The notes under the pieces are model-generated. The model had not been told where the DNA came from and ran no database searches. It saw only the letters and a list, made by a program, of their open reading frames with translations. A stretch of 64,000 nt of DNA from CAYVRJ01 sp964453645 (GTDB taxonomy: Bacteria > Bacillota > Clostridia > Christensenellales > JAWKQI01): NCBI GenBank assembly GCA_964453645.1, contig CAYVRJ010000010.1, forward strand, positions 13,087 through 77,086. Reading direction: 5' to 3'. Below, piece by piece: positions 43,753-51,993 of the stretch; positions within the stretch are counted from its first letter, which is position 1; the number at the start of each line of letters is the position of its first letter. Both the position numbers and the translations under genes were made by a program.

Positions 43753-43829
43753 TGGGGTGAATAGTGGGAATCGAACCCACGGCCTCCAGGGCCACAACCT
43801 GGCGCTCTAACCGACTGAGCTATATCCAC
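43753..43829 (-). tRNA. tRNA-His (anticodon GTG)
   Basis: Acceptor GTGGATA/TATTCAC with one wobble pair, anticodon stem CCAGG/CCTGG with loop TTGTGGC, T arm GTGGG/CCCAC, encoded CCA. The base before the 5' end is a G on this strand, the extra G-1 expected for tRNA-His. Confidence 0.95.
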
Positions 43830-43865
43830 CACGTTTGGTTTACCCACAGATTCAATTTGTCCGCT

Positions 43866-43942
43866 TGGCGCGCCTGCAGGGACTCGAACCCCGGACACAC
43901 GGCTTAGAAGGCCGTTGCTCTATCCACCTGAGCTACAGGCGC
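43866..43942 (-). tRNA. tRNA-Arg (anticodon TCT)
   Basis: Acceptor GCGCCTG/CAGGCGC, anticodon stem ACGGC/GCCGT with loop CTTCTAA, T arm CCGGG-type, encoded CCA. It is the first tRNA of the minus-strand array Arg-His-Gln-Lys. Confidence 0.95.
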
Positions 43943-44116
43943 ACGTCCCAATTTGTTCAACTTGCCCGCTTAAAATCCAGCACCTCTTAGCACACGCTGA
44001 CAAGTATGTATTATACCAAAGGTCCTTCTTTTAGTCAACACTTTTTTGCAAAATAAATTAAAATTTGAGCTTAAAAATTTTATATTCAATTTATATTCAC
44101 CTACTATACAACGACA

Positions 44117-44148
44117 CCAAAACAAGAGCAGCTAAAAAACTGCTCTTG
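44117..44148 (-). terminator. Terminator of the 2-oxoacid dehydrogenase operon
   Basis: Perfect 9-bp stem CAAGAGCAG/CTGCTCTTG (44123-44131 with 44140-44148), followed on the minus strand by TTTTGG. Confidence 0.8.
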
Positions 44149-44165
44149 CCTCTTTGGCCGTATGT

Positions 44166-46640
44166 TTAAACGCCTAATTTGTTGATGCGAATCTGCTCCT
44201 GCTTTGTAAAGTTGGTAACCGGGGTGTAACCGGGCAGGGGTGCGATGCGCTCATGATAAGCATCGATGATCCAGCTTGGTTGGGGGAAGAAGTCTGCATC
44301 CAGCTCGTAACAAGGTGTGATCCAGTTCCGTGCGCCCACAACAACGGGGGGAGCATCCAGATAATCGAAGCACAGCTCGGTGATCGTCTGGGCGAATTCC
44401 TTCATGTGAGAACCCCTCTCGCACGCATCTCCCGCAATGATGATCTTACCCGTCTTTTTCACGGATTCGACAACCTTTTCGTAGTTAAAGGGCACTAAGC
44501 TGCGTGCATCGATGATTTCGGTGGAGATGCCGTACTTTTCTTGCAGTTCCTTCGCTGCGGGCAACACCCGGTACAGGGTTGCACCAATGGAGAGCACTGT
44601 TAAATCACTGCCCACCCGCTTCACATCGGGTTCGCCAATGGGAATCTCGTAGTAACCCTCGGGCACACCACCCTCATGGAACTCTTCGCCCACATCGTAT
44701 ATTCTCTGGCTCTCAAAGAAGATGACCGGGTCTGTGCCGTTTAGTGCAGCATTCATAAGTCCCTTTGCGTCGTAGGGTGTTGCGGGGAACACAACTTTTA
44801 ATCCGGGGATGTGGGTGGTGAGTGCCGTCCAATCCTGGGAGTGCTGTGCACCGTATTTGGAACCCACCGACATGCGCAGCACGATGGGCATTTTCAGCAC
44901 GCCAGCCGACATGGACTGCCACTTGGACAACTGGTTAAACACCTGATCGCCCGCACGGCCTAAGAAGTCGGCGTACATCAGTTCCACCACTGCACGTCCG
45001 CCTACCATGCCGTATCCAACGGCTGTGCCCACGATGGCACCCTCGGAGATGGGTGCGTTAAACACCCGGTGATAGGGCATTGCTTCGGTGAGCCCACGGT
45101 ATACGGCAAATGCACCGTCCCAATCCCGGTTTTCCTCGCCATAAGCGATCATGGTGGGATCTTCGTAGAACTTATCCACCATGGCTTCAAAGATACCGTC
45201 TCTTAACTGATACATCTTATTCTTAGAAACAGGCTTGCCGTTTTCGTCATAGGCAAAGCGCACTTTCTTTGCAATTGCTTTCACCCTTGCATTTTCTTCT
45301 TTGGGCTGCAAGACATCGGGTTTTCGGCCCTCTTCCATAATCTTCTTTGTCTGGTTGGAGAACATAATAGAAGAAATGGCGTGGGGTGTCTTTTGCAGAT
45401 CCATGCGGGGAGAAATTTCGTCGGAAGATGCCCACTTCATAACGTTTAAGATATCTGCCTTGACTTTATCCCGCTGTGCTTCGATTTCGCTCTTGGTTGC
45501 AACACCGGCATCGATCAACTGGCGTTCGAATTCCACAATGGAATCGTGTTGCATCCACATATCTTTTTCTTCTTTGGTGCGGTAGGAATCCGCATCCGAG
45601 GGGGAGTGTCCCGAGAAGCGATAGGTGAGCACGTCTAAGAGTACTGGGCCTTTGCGCTCATCGATGATCTTGCGCTTTCTCTTATATGCGTCGATTACGG
45701 CCAAGGGGTTGTATCCGTCCACCCGCTCTGCGTGCATTTGTGAAGGAGTCACGCCTGCACCGAACCGGGCAACAAATTCATAGGCCATGGTTTCGCCTCG
45801 GGGCTGACCACCCATGCCGTAGTTGTTGTTGAAGATGTTGTAGATAATGGGCAAACCACCTTTGTGTTCTTTATCCCACAAAGTGTTGTATTGATCCATG
45901 GCAGCAAAGTTCATGCCCTCGTATACGGGGCCGCAACCCATGGAAGCGTCGCCAATGTTACAAACCACCAAACCGGGTTTGTTGTTCACACGTTTAAACA
46001 GTGCACCGCCAGTGGAGATATCTCCCGAACCGCCAACGATTGCGTTGTTGGGGAAAGTGCCGAAGGGAATGAAGAATGCGTGCATGGAACCGCCCAAACC
46101 CTTGTTGTAACCGTTGAGCTTTGCAAAAATTTCTGCCAACATGCCGTAGAGCACAAACTCACGGGCCTTGTCCTTCACGTCTTTATAGGAGGAGTGTTTG
46201 TCCACCACGCTATATGTGGAACCTTCAAAGAAGTTTTCCATAATGTTTAACAGTTCTTTTTCGGAAAGTTCCTCAATGGCTGCCAAACCCTTGGCAATGA
46301 TTTCCCCGTGGCTTCTGTGGGAACCAAAAATCCAATCCTCAACCTTTAAGCAATAGGCCTGGCCAACATATGCCGCTTCCTGGCCGATGCCGAGGTGGGC
46401 AGGGCCGGGGTTGGAATAGGCAACGCCTTCGTATTCGCCGGCAGTCTTGATTAAGTTGAGCATGGTTTCGAATTCACGGATATAAAACATATCTCTGTAA
46501 ATCCGAAGAAACTCTTCTTTTGAATAGTTTTTCTTTTCGTCCTTGACCGTCTTTTGATATACGTTGACGGGAATATCTTCAAAGGCGATCTTTGAAGGTT
46601 TGCGCAAAACATTTGGGTCTACCAACAGTGTTTTTGTCAT
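44166..46640 (-). CDS. Fused E1 alpha-beta subunit of a 2-oxoacid dehydrogenase
   Basis: 824 residues joining what are usually two chains. E1-alpha (about 30-410) has the thiamine-diphosphate motif GDASMGCGPVYEG...NNNYGMG. E1-beta (about 470-815) has YGEENRDWDGAF, RVFNAPISEGAIVGTAVGYG and a transketolase C-terminal domain. It decarboxylates a 2-oxoacid and passes the acyl group to lipoyl-E2. The operon order is E2, lpdA, E1. The substrate could be pyruvate, a branched-chain 2-oxoacid or acetoin; sequence alone does not decide, and the absence of other pathway genes leaves it open. ATG 46640 follows AGGAGAGAG. Confidence 0.9.
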   Translation of the reverse strand: MTKTLLVDPNVLRKPSKIAFEDIPVNVYQKTVKDEKKNYSKEEFLRIYRDMFYIREFETMLNLIKTAGEYEGVAYSNPGPAHLGIGQEAAYVGQAYCLKVEDWIFGSHRSHGEIIAKGLAAIEELSEKELLNIMENFFEGSTYSVVDKHSSYKDVKDKAREFVLYGMLAEIFAKLNGYNKGLGGSMHAFFIPFGTFPNNAIVGGSGDISTGGALFKRVNNKPGLVVCNIGDASMGCGPVYEGMNFAAMDQYNTLWDKEHKGGLPIIYNIFNNNYGMGGQPRGETMAYEFVARFGAGVTPSQMHAERVDGYNPLAVIDAYKRKRKIIDERKGPVLLDVLTYRFSGHSPSDADSYRTKEEKDMWMQHDSIVEFERQLIDAGVATKSEIEAQRDKVKADILNVMKWASSDEISPRMDLQKTPHAISSIMFSNQTKKIMEEGRKPDVLQPKEENARVKAIAKKVRFAYDENGKPVSKNKMYQLRDGIFEAMVDKFYEDPTMIAYGEENRDWDGAFAVYRGLTEAMPYHRVFNAPISEGAIVGTAVGYGMVGGRAVVELMYADFLGRAGDQVFNQLSKWQSMSAGVLKMPIVLRMSVGSKYGAQHSQDWTALTTHIPGLKVVFPATPYDAKGLMNAALNGTDPVIFFESQRIYDVGEEFHEGGVPEGYYEIPIGEPDVKRVGSDLTVLSIGATLYRVLPAAKELQEKYGISTEIIDARSLVPFNYEKVVESVKKTGKIIIAGDACERGSHMKEFAQTITELCFDYLDAPPVVVGARNWITPCYELDADFFPQPSWIIDAYHERIAPLPGYTPVTNFTKQEQIRINKLGV

Positions 46641-46655
46641 GGTCTCTCTCCTTTT

Positions 46656-48017
46656 TTATAACTGAAATATTGCTTCACGAATAATTTCCGAAACAGTGGG
46701 ATGGGGGAACACAATCTTTTTAATTTCCTCCACCTTCATCTTTTTGGCGATCATAGCCGTTGCAGCGATGATAAATTCCGACGCATAGTTGGCGATCACG
46801 TGACAGCCAATGAGGGTGTCGTATTTTTTATCCACAATAATCTTAATGATTCCGTCTCCGCCGGGGTTTTCGGCCAAATATCTGCCCGAGAAGTTCATGG
46901 TGATGTTTTTCACAACACAATCGATGCCCTTCGCCTTGGCACTCTGCTCCGTTTCACCCACTCCCGCCACTTCGGGGTTGGTATAGATTACGCCGGGAAT
47001 GGCTGCATAACTCATTAAGTCCTTTTTACCCACCATGTTGTTAATGGCAACTTCTGCCTCGCGGTATGCGGTGTGGGCTAACATGGACTTGCCGTTCACA
47101 TCCCCCGCAGCGTACACATTGGGAATGTTGGTCTTCATGGTGTCGTCGGTGAGGATGGCTCCCCGCTCGGTGGCCACACCAATGGCTTCAAGGCCAATAC
47201 CCTCAATATATGGCTTGCGCCCGATGGACACCAGCACAACATCTGCACCCTCTTCCTTTGTGCCCTCACTGCAAGTATACTTCACGGAATTCTTGGTGAA
47301 TTCCACCACTTTGCAGTTGAGCAGGAATTTGATGCCCTTCTTTTCATAATTCTTTTGCAGGATTTTTGCGATGTCGGCATCGATCATGCCGCCGATCTGG
47401 GGCAGCATTTCAATGATGGCAACGTCCGAACCGCAGGAGCGGTAATACGAAGCCATTTCCAAACCGATGACACCTCCGCCGATGACCACCAGCTTTTTGG
47501 GAACGCTTTTGAGCTCCAGCATTTCACGGGAAGTGACACAAAATCCAGAGGAAATTCCCTCACTCAAGCCGGGGATGGGGGGAAGTACGGGCACTGAGCC
47601 AGTGGTGATGAGCAATTTTTTTGCGGCATAAACTTCGCTGCCCACACCCACTTCAAATGTATCTCCCTTTTTGCCAAGGATCTTTCCTTCGCCCTTTTTC
47701 ACTTCAATTTTAGCGCCCTTGAGCTGCATCTTCACACCGCCAACCAACGCTGCAATTACCTTTTCTTTGCGGCTAATCACCTTTTGGTGGTCGATGGAGA
47801 CGTCTTTGGCGATCACGCCGTACTTGTCGCCATGGGCTGCACCGTCGGCAACCTTTGCGCTGTAGAGCAAAGTTTTGGTGGGGATACAACCTTCGTTCAG
47901 GCACACGCCCCCCACTTCCCGCTTTTCGATGAGCAGTGTTTTTAAGCCCTCGTGCCCCGCACGCTCGCAGGCCAGATAACCGGCAGGGCCTCCGCCCAGT
48001 ACAATTAAATCATACAT
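46656..48017 (-). CDS. lpdA: Dihydrolipoamide dehydrogenase (E3)
   Basis: 453 residues. FAD motif GGGPAGYLACERAG at the N terminus, redox-active disulfide GGVCLNEGCIPTK (about 36-48), NAD-binding motif VIGGGVIGLEMAS near 175, and the dimerisation domain with the catalytic HPTVSE near the C terminus. It reoxidises dihydrolipoamide on E2 using NAD+. There is no N-terminal lipoyl domain. Its start overlaps the end of a possible micro-ORF, and GGAG inside that element is its SD. It lies 15 bases before the E1 gene. Confidence 0.96.
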   Translation of the reverse strand: MYDLIVLGGGPAGYLACERAGHEGLKTLLIEKREVGGVCLNEGCIPTKTLLYSAKVADGAAHGDKYGVIAKDVSIDHQKVISRKEKVIAALVGGVKMQLKGAKIEVKKGEGKILGKKGDTFEVGVGSEVYAAKKLLITTGSVPVLPPIPGLSEGISSGFCVTSREMLELKSVPKKLVVIGGGVIGLEMASYYRSCGSDVAIIEMLPQIGGMIDADIAKILQKNYEKKGIKFLLNCKVVEFTKNSVKYTCSEGTKEEGADVVLVSIGRKPYIEGIGLEAIGVATERGAILTDDTMKTNIPNVYAAGDVNGKSMLAHTAYREAEVAINNMVGKKDLMSYAAIPGVIYTNPEVAGVGETEQSAKAKGIDCVVKNITMNFSGRYLAENPGGDGIIKIIVDKKYDTLIGCHVIANYASEFIIAATAMIAKKMKVEEIKKIVFPHPTVSEIIREAIFQL

Positions 48018-48076
48018 TTAAAACTCCATTCCGCCGCTTCACTGATGGCGCAAATCGTCATTAAAGAATCTTTCAC
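48005..48076 (-). CDS. Micro-ORF between E2 and lpdA (repeated leader element, copy 3)
   Basis: Twenty-three codons beginning GTG 48076 with a well-placed GGAGGG seven bases upstream (48089-48084). The first 20 residues read MKDSLMTICAISEAAEWSFK. It ends 13 bases inside lpdA in another frame, an arrangement that favours termination-reinitiation. It aligns with copies before rfbF and potA: ICA-x-S and EWSF are invariant, Leu is TTA or CTG, Cys is TGT or TGC, and the length difference from potA is exactly one codon. It has the best SD of the three copies. Confidence 0.55.
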   Translation of the reverse strand: MKDSLMTICAISEAAEWSFKCMI

Positions 48077-48088
48077 GTTAAAACCCTC

Positions 48089-49324
48089 CTATTTCGCCAG
48101 CAGTACGCTGAAGTTCTCCAGCGAACGACACAACTCGGAGAGGAACTTTTGTGCGGGAGCACCGTCGATGGCACGGTGGTCGTAGGTGAGGCTCAGTCCC
48201 ATAGCGGGATATTGTTTCAATTCACCATTCACTTCTCTGGTGCGCCAAACAGTGGTGCACACGCCTAAAATTCCCGTTTGTGGTGGGTTGATGACAGGGG
48301 TGAACATTTCAACACCCAGTGCACCTAAGTTGGAAATGGTGAACGTTCCGTTTTGCAAAAGATCGGGGTCGATGGTGCCCGATTGGGCGGACAAAGCCAC
48401 TTCCTTTGCCTTTGCAGAAATTTCGTTGAGTGATAATTTGTCTGCACCAAAGATGGTGGGAACCAGCAGTCCCCGCTCGGTGTCCACTGCCATCCCTAAG
48501 TTCACGCTCTCAAAATAGCGCATCTTATCTTCTAAGAAGTGTGCGTTGAGATCGGGGTGGTTTTTCAGCACCCGAGATACGGCAAACAACACGATGTCGT
48601 TGAGTGTTATATTATTTAAGGAAAGTTTTTCTGCATTGTCCTTTAACTGCTTCCGATAGTTTAAGATGTTGGTGGCATCAAAACTCATGTGGTGGGTGAG
48701 CTGTGCCATGGAGGAGATGGAGTGATGCATTGCCTTTGCTATGACTTTGCGAATGTTGGTGAGGGGTTTGTCGGTATATTCGGCAGAAGGAACTGAAACA
48801 GCCTTTGCCATGTTGGACTTGACTTGGGCAGTGATGTCCGAAATGGCCATGACATCCCGCTCGATAATCCGTCCGTCCGGGCCGGTGGGCGTTGCCAGGG
48901 TTGGATCAACACCCCGCTCTGCGGCTGTGTTCTTCGCCCGGGGGGAGATGAACAGCCTGCTCTCGTCAAAGCGCTTTGTTGCGGGAGCTGTACTTTGTGC
49001 CGCTGGTGCTACGACTGCTGCCGCTGCTGCTGGAGCTGCTGCTTCCTCTTTGGGGGCAGATGTTACAAAAGAAGAAATGTCCTCCCCTGCCTCTCCAATG
49101 ATACAAACGTTTTCAAGACAAGGCACGTCGTCCCCCTCTTGCGCTAAAATTTTGAGCAGCGTTCCCGCCACTTTGGCTTCCTCTTCAAAAGCTGCTTTGT
49201 CCGTTTCGTAAGAAAAGAGCAGATCGCCAACGGAAACGCTGTCCCCCTCGTGTTTGTGCCACGAAGTGATGATACAGCTCTCCACCGATTGACCCGATTT
49301 GGGCATAATGATCGCTGTTGCCAT
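48089..49324 (-). CDS. Dihydrolipoyl acyltransferase (E2) of a 2-oxoacid dehydrogenase
   Basis: 411 residues. A lipoyl domain (about 1-78) has the lipoylation site Lys43 in YETDKAAFE. An Ala-rich linker follows (about 92-112), then a peripheral subunit-binding domain (about 120-160, FISPRAKNTAAERGVD), and the acyltransferase domain with the catalytic motif YDHRAIDGAPA near the C terminus. It transfers the acyl group from E1 to CoA. ATG 49324 follows GGAGG. It is the first gene of the operon. Confidence 0.93.
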   Translation of the reverse strand: MATAIIMPKSGQSVESCIITSWHKHEGDSVSVGDLLFSYETDKAAFEEEAKVAGTLLKILAQEGDDVPCLENVCIIGEAGEDISSFVTSAPKEEAAAPAAAAAVVAPAAQSTAPATKRFDESRLFISPRAKNTAAERGVDPTLATPTGPDGRIIERDVMAISDITAQVKSNMAKAVSVPSAEYTDKPLTNIRKVIAKAMHHSISSMAQLTHHMSFDATNILNYRKQLKDNAEKLSLNNITLNDIVLFAVSRVLKNHPDLNAHFLEDKMRYFESVNLGMAVDTERGLLVPTIFGADKLSLNEISAKAKEVALSAQSGTIDPDLLQNGTFTISNLGALGVEMFTPVINPPQTGILGVCTTVWRTREVNGELKQYPAMGLSLTYDHRAIDGAPAQKFLSELCRSLENFSVLLAK

Positions 49325-49410
49325 AACTTAGATACCTCCGTTCATGATTCAATATATTATTTTGATAATTTATGCAACAATAATGTGAATTAGTAACATT
49401 TGATACCGAT

Positions 49411-49440
49411 ATATTAACACGATTTAACACGAGATGTCAA
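49411..49440 (-). promoter_or_regulatory. Promoter of the E2-lpdA-E1 operon
   Basis: On the minus strand TTGACA (49440-49435), an 18-base spacer and TAATAT (49416-49411). The spacer holds a direct repeat CGTGTTAA-N-TCGTGTTAA, a possible regulator site. Confidence 0.65.
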
Positions 49441-49510
49441 CTGAATTTTGTTTGAATTTTCTTGAATGAAGATTGCAAGTTTTATTGAATTAGACCGAAA
49501 AGTTCCAACG

Positions 49511-49540
49511 AAAAAGAGGAGTGTGAAAACACACCCCTCC
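49511..49540 (-). terminator. Terminator of the zinc-ribbon gene
   Basis: Stem of GAGG-x-GTGTG with CACAC-CCTC on the minus strand, ending in TCTTTTTC. Confidence 0.8.
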
Positions 49541-49561
49541 TTGGAATCACATCAATGTCAA

Positions 49562-49735
49562 TCAGTCATCGCGGCGAAATCCACGCTGGTTTCTGGATGC
49601 CTTCCGAGCACGGCGGCAATCAGGACAACGCTGGGGTTCATTTTCAAAACCCTTTTCTCTGTAGAACTCTTGCTCACCTTCTGTGAACGCAAATTCCGTA
49701 CCGCAATCCTTGCAAATCAACATTTTGTCTGCCAT
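49562..49735 (-). CDS. Small zinc-ribbon protein
   Basis: 57 residues. It begins MADKMLICKDCGTEFAFTEG and has a second pair in RCPDCRRARK, so the pattern CxxC-x(25-30)-CxxC forms a probable zinc-ribbon. The C-terminal half is strongly basic (RRARKASRNQRGFRRDD). Proteins of this type (probable zinc-ribbon domain family) are widespread in Clostridia with unknown function; the basic tail suggests contact with nucleic acid. ATG 49735 follows GGAGG. It has its own promoter and terminator. Confidence 0.85.
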   Translation of the reverse strand: MADKMLICKDCGTEFAFTEGEQEFYREKGFENEPQRCPDCRRARKASRNQRGFRRDD

Positions 49736-49860
49736 TTTGATTCCTCCATTAAATTTTAGGGATCTGGATCTGGTTTTGAGTATCCTCTCCCAAAAATTGA
49801 TAAAGAGGAAAAGTCAAACAGATAATACCCGATTTTTGCAGTATTCCTACTGCTAATTAC

Positions 49861-49888
49861 ATTATATACTACTATTTCCAAAACGCAA
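49861..49888 (-). promoter_or_regulatory. Promoter of the zinc-ribbon gene
   Basis: On the minus strand TTGCGT (49888-49883), a 16-base spacer and TATAAT (49866-49861). The resulting leader is about 120 bases. Nothing recognisable was found in it. Confidence 0.6.
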
Positions 49889-49951
49889 GCATTTTTTTAA
49901 ATTTTTATTAACTTTTTTTCAAAAATACGTATCATACTTTCTTGAACCGTA

Positions 49952-49980
49952 TTGACACCCCCTCTTCCTTTATATATTAT
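49952..49980 (+). promoter_or_regulatory. Strong promoter of tilS-hpt
   Basis: TTGACA (49952-49957), a 17-base spacer and TATTAT (49975-49980). The expected start point is about 49987, only a few bases before the ATG of tilS at 49991. Confidence 0.8.
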
Positions 49981-49990
49981 GGTAGCTGAG

Positions 49991-51325
49991 ATGGATTTAC
50001 AAGAACGATTTATCAAACATGTGCGGCAAAACCGTTTATTTTTTGCAAAGGAGCGGGTGGGGGTTGCCCTCTCGGGGGGCAGCGACTCCGTAGCGCTGCT
50101 CCACTTGCTACACTCCTGTGCACCGGTGCTAGACATACACATCCGGGCACTTCATGTGGAACACGGCCTGCGGGAGACCTCCGTTGACGATATGGTTTTG
50201 GTGCAATCCCTGTGCCAAGCGCTCAACATTCCCCTTCATATTCACCGAGCAAATCTTAAAAATATCCATACAAATGTGGAACAGGCTGCCCGGGAGGTGC
50301 GGTACCGCTTCTTTGAGGAATGCGCCAGGCAGTACGACCTCACAAAAATAGCGGTTGCCCACCACGCCCAGGACAGGGCCGAAACCTTTTTGTTCAACCT
50401 GCTTCGGGGCAGCGGCATGTCCGGCCTGTGCGCCATGGGGCAAGTGCGGGGCAATATCGTCCGTCCGTTGCTGATTTTTTCTAAAGAAGAAATTATGGAC
50501 TACATTGTTGCACACAACCTGCCCTATGCTACCGACGAGACCAACGCAAACACGGAGTACACCCGCAACTATATTCGCCACCACATTCTTCCACAACTCA
50601 ACCACATAAACCCAAAGGCCGTGGAGCACATCCATCGAACGGCAGACATCCTCGGGGAGGAAGATGCGTATTTAAGCGGTGTTGCAGAACAACAGCTCAA
50701 ACACTGTGCACAACTTTCGGATGGACATATAGATATCGACATTCAAATCCTCAGGCAAAACCATCCGGTGATCATCCGGCGTTTGCTCCGTTTGGCAATG
50801 GATCAATGCTTTTCCCTCAAAAACTTTGAATACGTGCACATTCAACAAATGCTTCAACTCTTGGAAAACCAGTCGGGTTCGCAAATCCATCTAAAGGGGG
50901 GTATCCTCTGCCGGGTGGAGTACGGACACTTGATTGTGGTGCTAAAGAATAATATTGACACTTGTCATGTTAAGAATTATGTTGTATTATCAGAGATGGC
51001 GGCGACATGTGCCGATTTTTCAAACAAACCGGCAAACTGCGAGTATGTGGATGGCAGCAAGCTGCCCAAAGATTTGATTCTGCGCACCCGCAGGCAGGGG
51101 GATTACATCTATCCCTTGGGTATGTTGGGCAGGAAAAAGCTAAAGGATTACTTGTCCGACAAGAAAATCCCAAAACACCTCCGAGACAACCTGCAACTCC
51201 TAACTTCGGGCAGCGAGGTGTATATCGTTTTCGGCGTGGGGATTTCCAGGAAATGTGCCGTTTTCAGCCACACGGAAGAAATAATCAAAGTAGTACTGAA
51301 TAGAGAAGGGGAATACCATGCATAG
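49991..51325 (+). CDS. tilS: tRNA(Ile)-lysidine synthase TilS
   Basis: 444 residues from ATG 49991. The N-terminal PP-loop ATPase has GVALSGGSDSVALLHLL (about 23-39); a middle substrate-binding domain and the C-terminal TilS domain (RTRRQGDYIYPLG...KKLKDYLSDKKIP) follow. It converts C34 of tRNA-Ile(CAU) to lysidine so that it reads AUA. Longer in-frame starts (TTG 49952, ATG 49979) lie inside the promoter and are rejected. There is no SD, and the mRNA should be almost leaderless. It overlaps hpt by 8 bases. Confidence 0.93.
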   Translation: MDLQERFIKHVRQNRLFFAKERVGVALSGGSDSVALLHLLHSCAPVLDIHIRALHVEHGLRETSVDDMVLVQSLCQALNIPLHIHRANLKNIHTNVEQAAREVRYRFFEECARQYDLTKIAVAHHAQDRAETFLFNLLRGSGMSGLCAMGQVRGNIVRPLLIFSKEEIMDYIVAHNLPYATDETNANTEYTRNYIRHHILPQLNHINPKAVEHIHRTADILGEEDAYLSGVAEQQLKHCAQLSDGHIDIDIQILRQNHPVIIRRLLRLAMDQCFSLKNFEYVHIQQMLQLLENQSGSQIHLKGGILCRVEYGHLIVVLKNNIDTCHVKNYVVLSEMAATCADFSNKPANCEYVDGSKLPKDLILRTRRQGDYIYPLGMLGRKKLKDYLSDKKIPKHLRDNLQLLTSGSEVYIVFGVGISRKCAVFSHTEEIIKVVLNREGEYHA

Positions 51326-51857
51326 AGACATTGAATCGGTTTTAATTACAGAAAGTCAAATAAAAGATAGAATTGCAAAGCTCGGGGCAATCATCACCAA
51401 GGAGTATGCGGGCAGCGATTTATATATGGTTTGCGTGCTCAAAGGTGCCATGATCTGCTTTGCCGATCTGCTGCGGGAGGTGGGCGTGCCCGTGACGATT
51501 GATTGCATCGCCGCATCCTCTTATGGGCGTTCTTCCCAGTCTTCGGGTAATGTGCGCATCACTTGGGATCTCACCAACGACATCAAGGACAAAAACGTGC
51601 TGCTGGTGGAAGACATTGTGGACACGGGGCTGACACTTGCCCACGTGATGGAATTACTCTCCGCAAGACAGCCCAAGTCCTTAAAACTCTTTTCCCTGCT
51701 GGACAAGCCTTCCCGGCGCAAAGTCCACGTGAACATCGATTACTTAGGGTTCACCATTCCCGACGCATTTGTTGTGGGTTATGGTCTGGACTACGCCCAC
51801 AAATACCGCAACTTAAAGGATATCTGTATCCTCAAACACGAAATTTATTCAAATTAA
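51318..51857 (+). CDS. hpt: Hypoxanthine phosphoribosyltransferase
   Basis: 179 residues. The PRPP-binding motif VLLVEDIVDTGLTLAHV (about 94-110) and the C-terminal VVGYGLDYAHKYRNLKDICIL that binds the purine identify it as HPRT. It salvages hypoxanthine and guanine. ATG 51318 overlaps the end of tilS, with GAAGGGGAA upstream. The order tilS-hpt-ftsH is a standard Firmicute arrangement. Confidence 0.96.
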   Translation: MHRDIESVLITESQIKDRIAKLGAIITKEYAGSDLYMVCVLKGAMICFADLLREVGVPVTIDCIAASSYGRSSQSSGNVRITWDLTNDIKDKNVLLVEDIVDTGLTLAHVMELLSARQPKSLKLFSLLDKPSRRKVHVNIDYLGFTIPDAFVVGYGLDYAHKYRNLKDICILKHEIYSN

Positions 51858-51916
51858 CGGGGGAAAGTTTGCTTCCCATTCATAAATAATTTGTAAACAT
51901 TAGAAATAATCCGAAA

Positions 51917-51950
51917 AAACAAGCTTTTGTGTTTGCAAAGGCTTGTTTTT
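51917..51950 (+). terminator. Terminator of tilS-hpt
   Basis: AACAAGC-TTTTG pairs with CAAAGGCTTGTT (one bulge, loop TGTTTG), followed by TTT. The -35 box of the ftsH promoter lies in its loop and 3' arm. Confidence 0.8.
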
Positions 51951-51961
51951 GGTGGTATAAT
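51933..51961 (+). promoter_or_regulatory. Promoter of ftsH
   Basis: TTGCAA (51933-51938), a 17-base spacer and TATAAT (51956-51961), giving a short leader of about 25 bases to TTG 51994. It overlaps the upstream terminator hairpin. Confidence 0.7.
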
Positions 51962-51993
51962 AACTTTTGATTTTATTTTTTAGGAGGCAGGCA

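Noticed and set aside
49952..49990. A longer TilS beginning at TTG 49952
   Set aside because: That codon is the -35 box and the next ATG (49979) overlaps the -10 of a near-consensus promoter, so neither can be in the mRNA.
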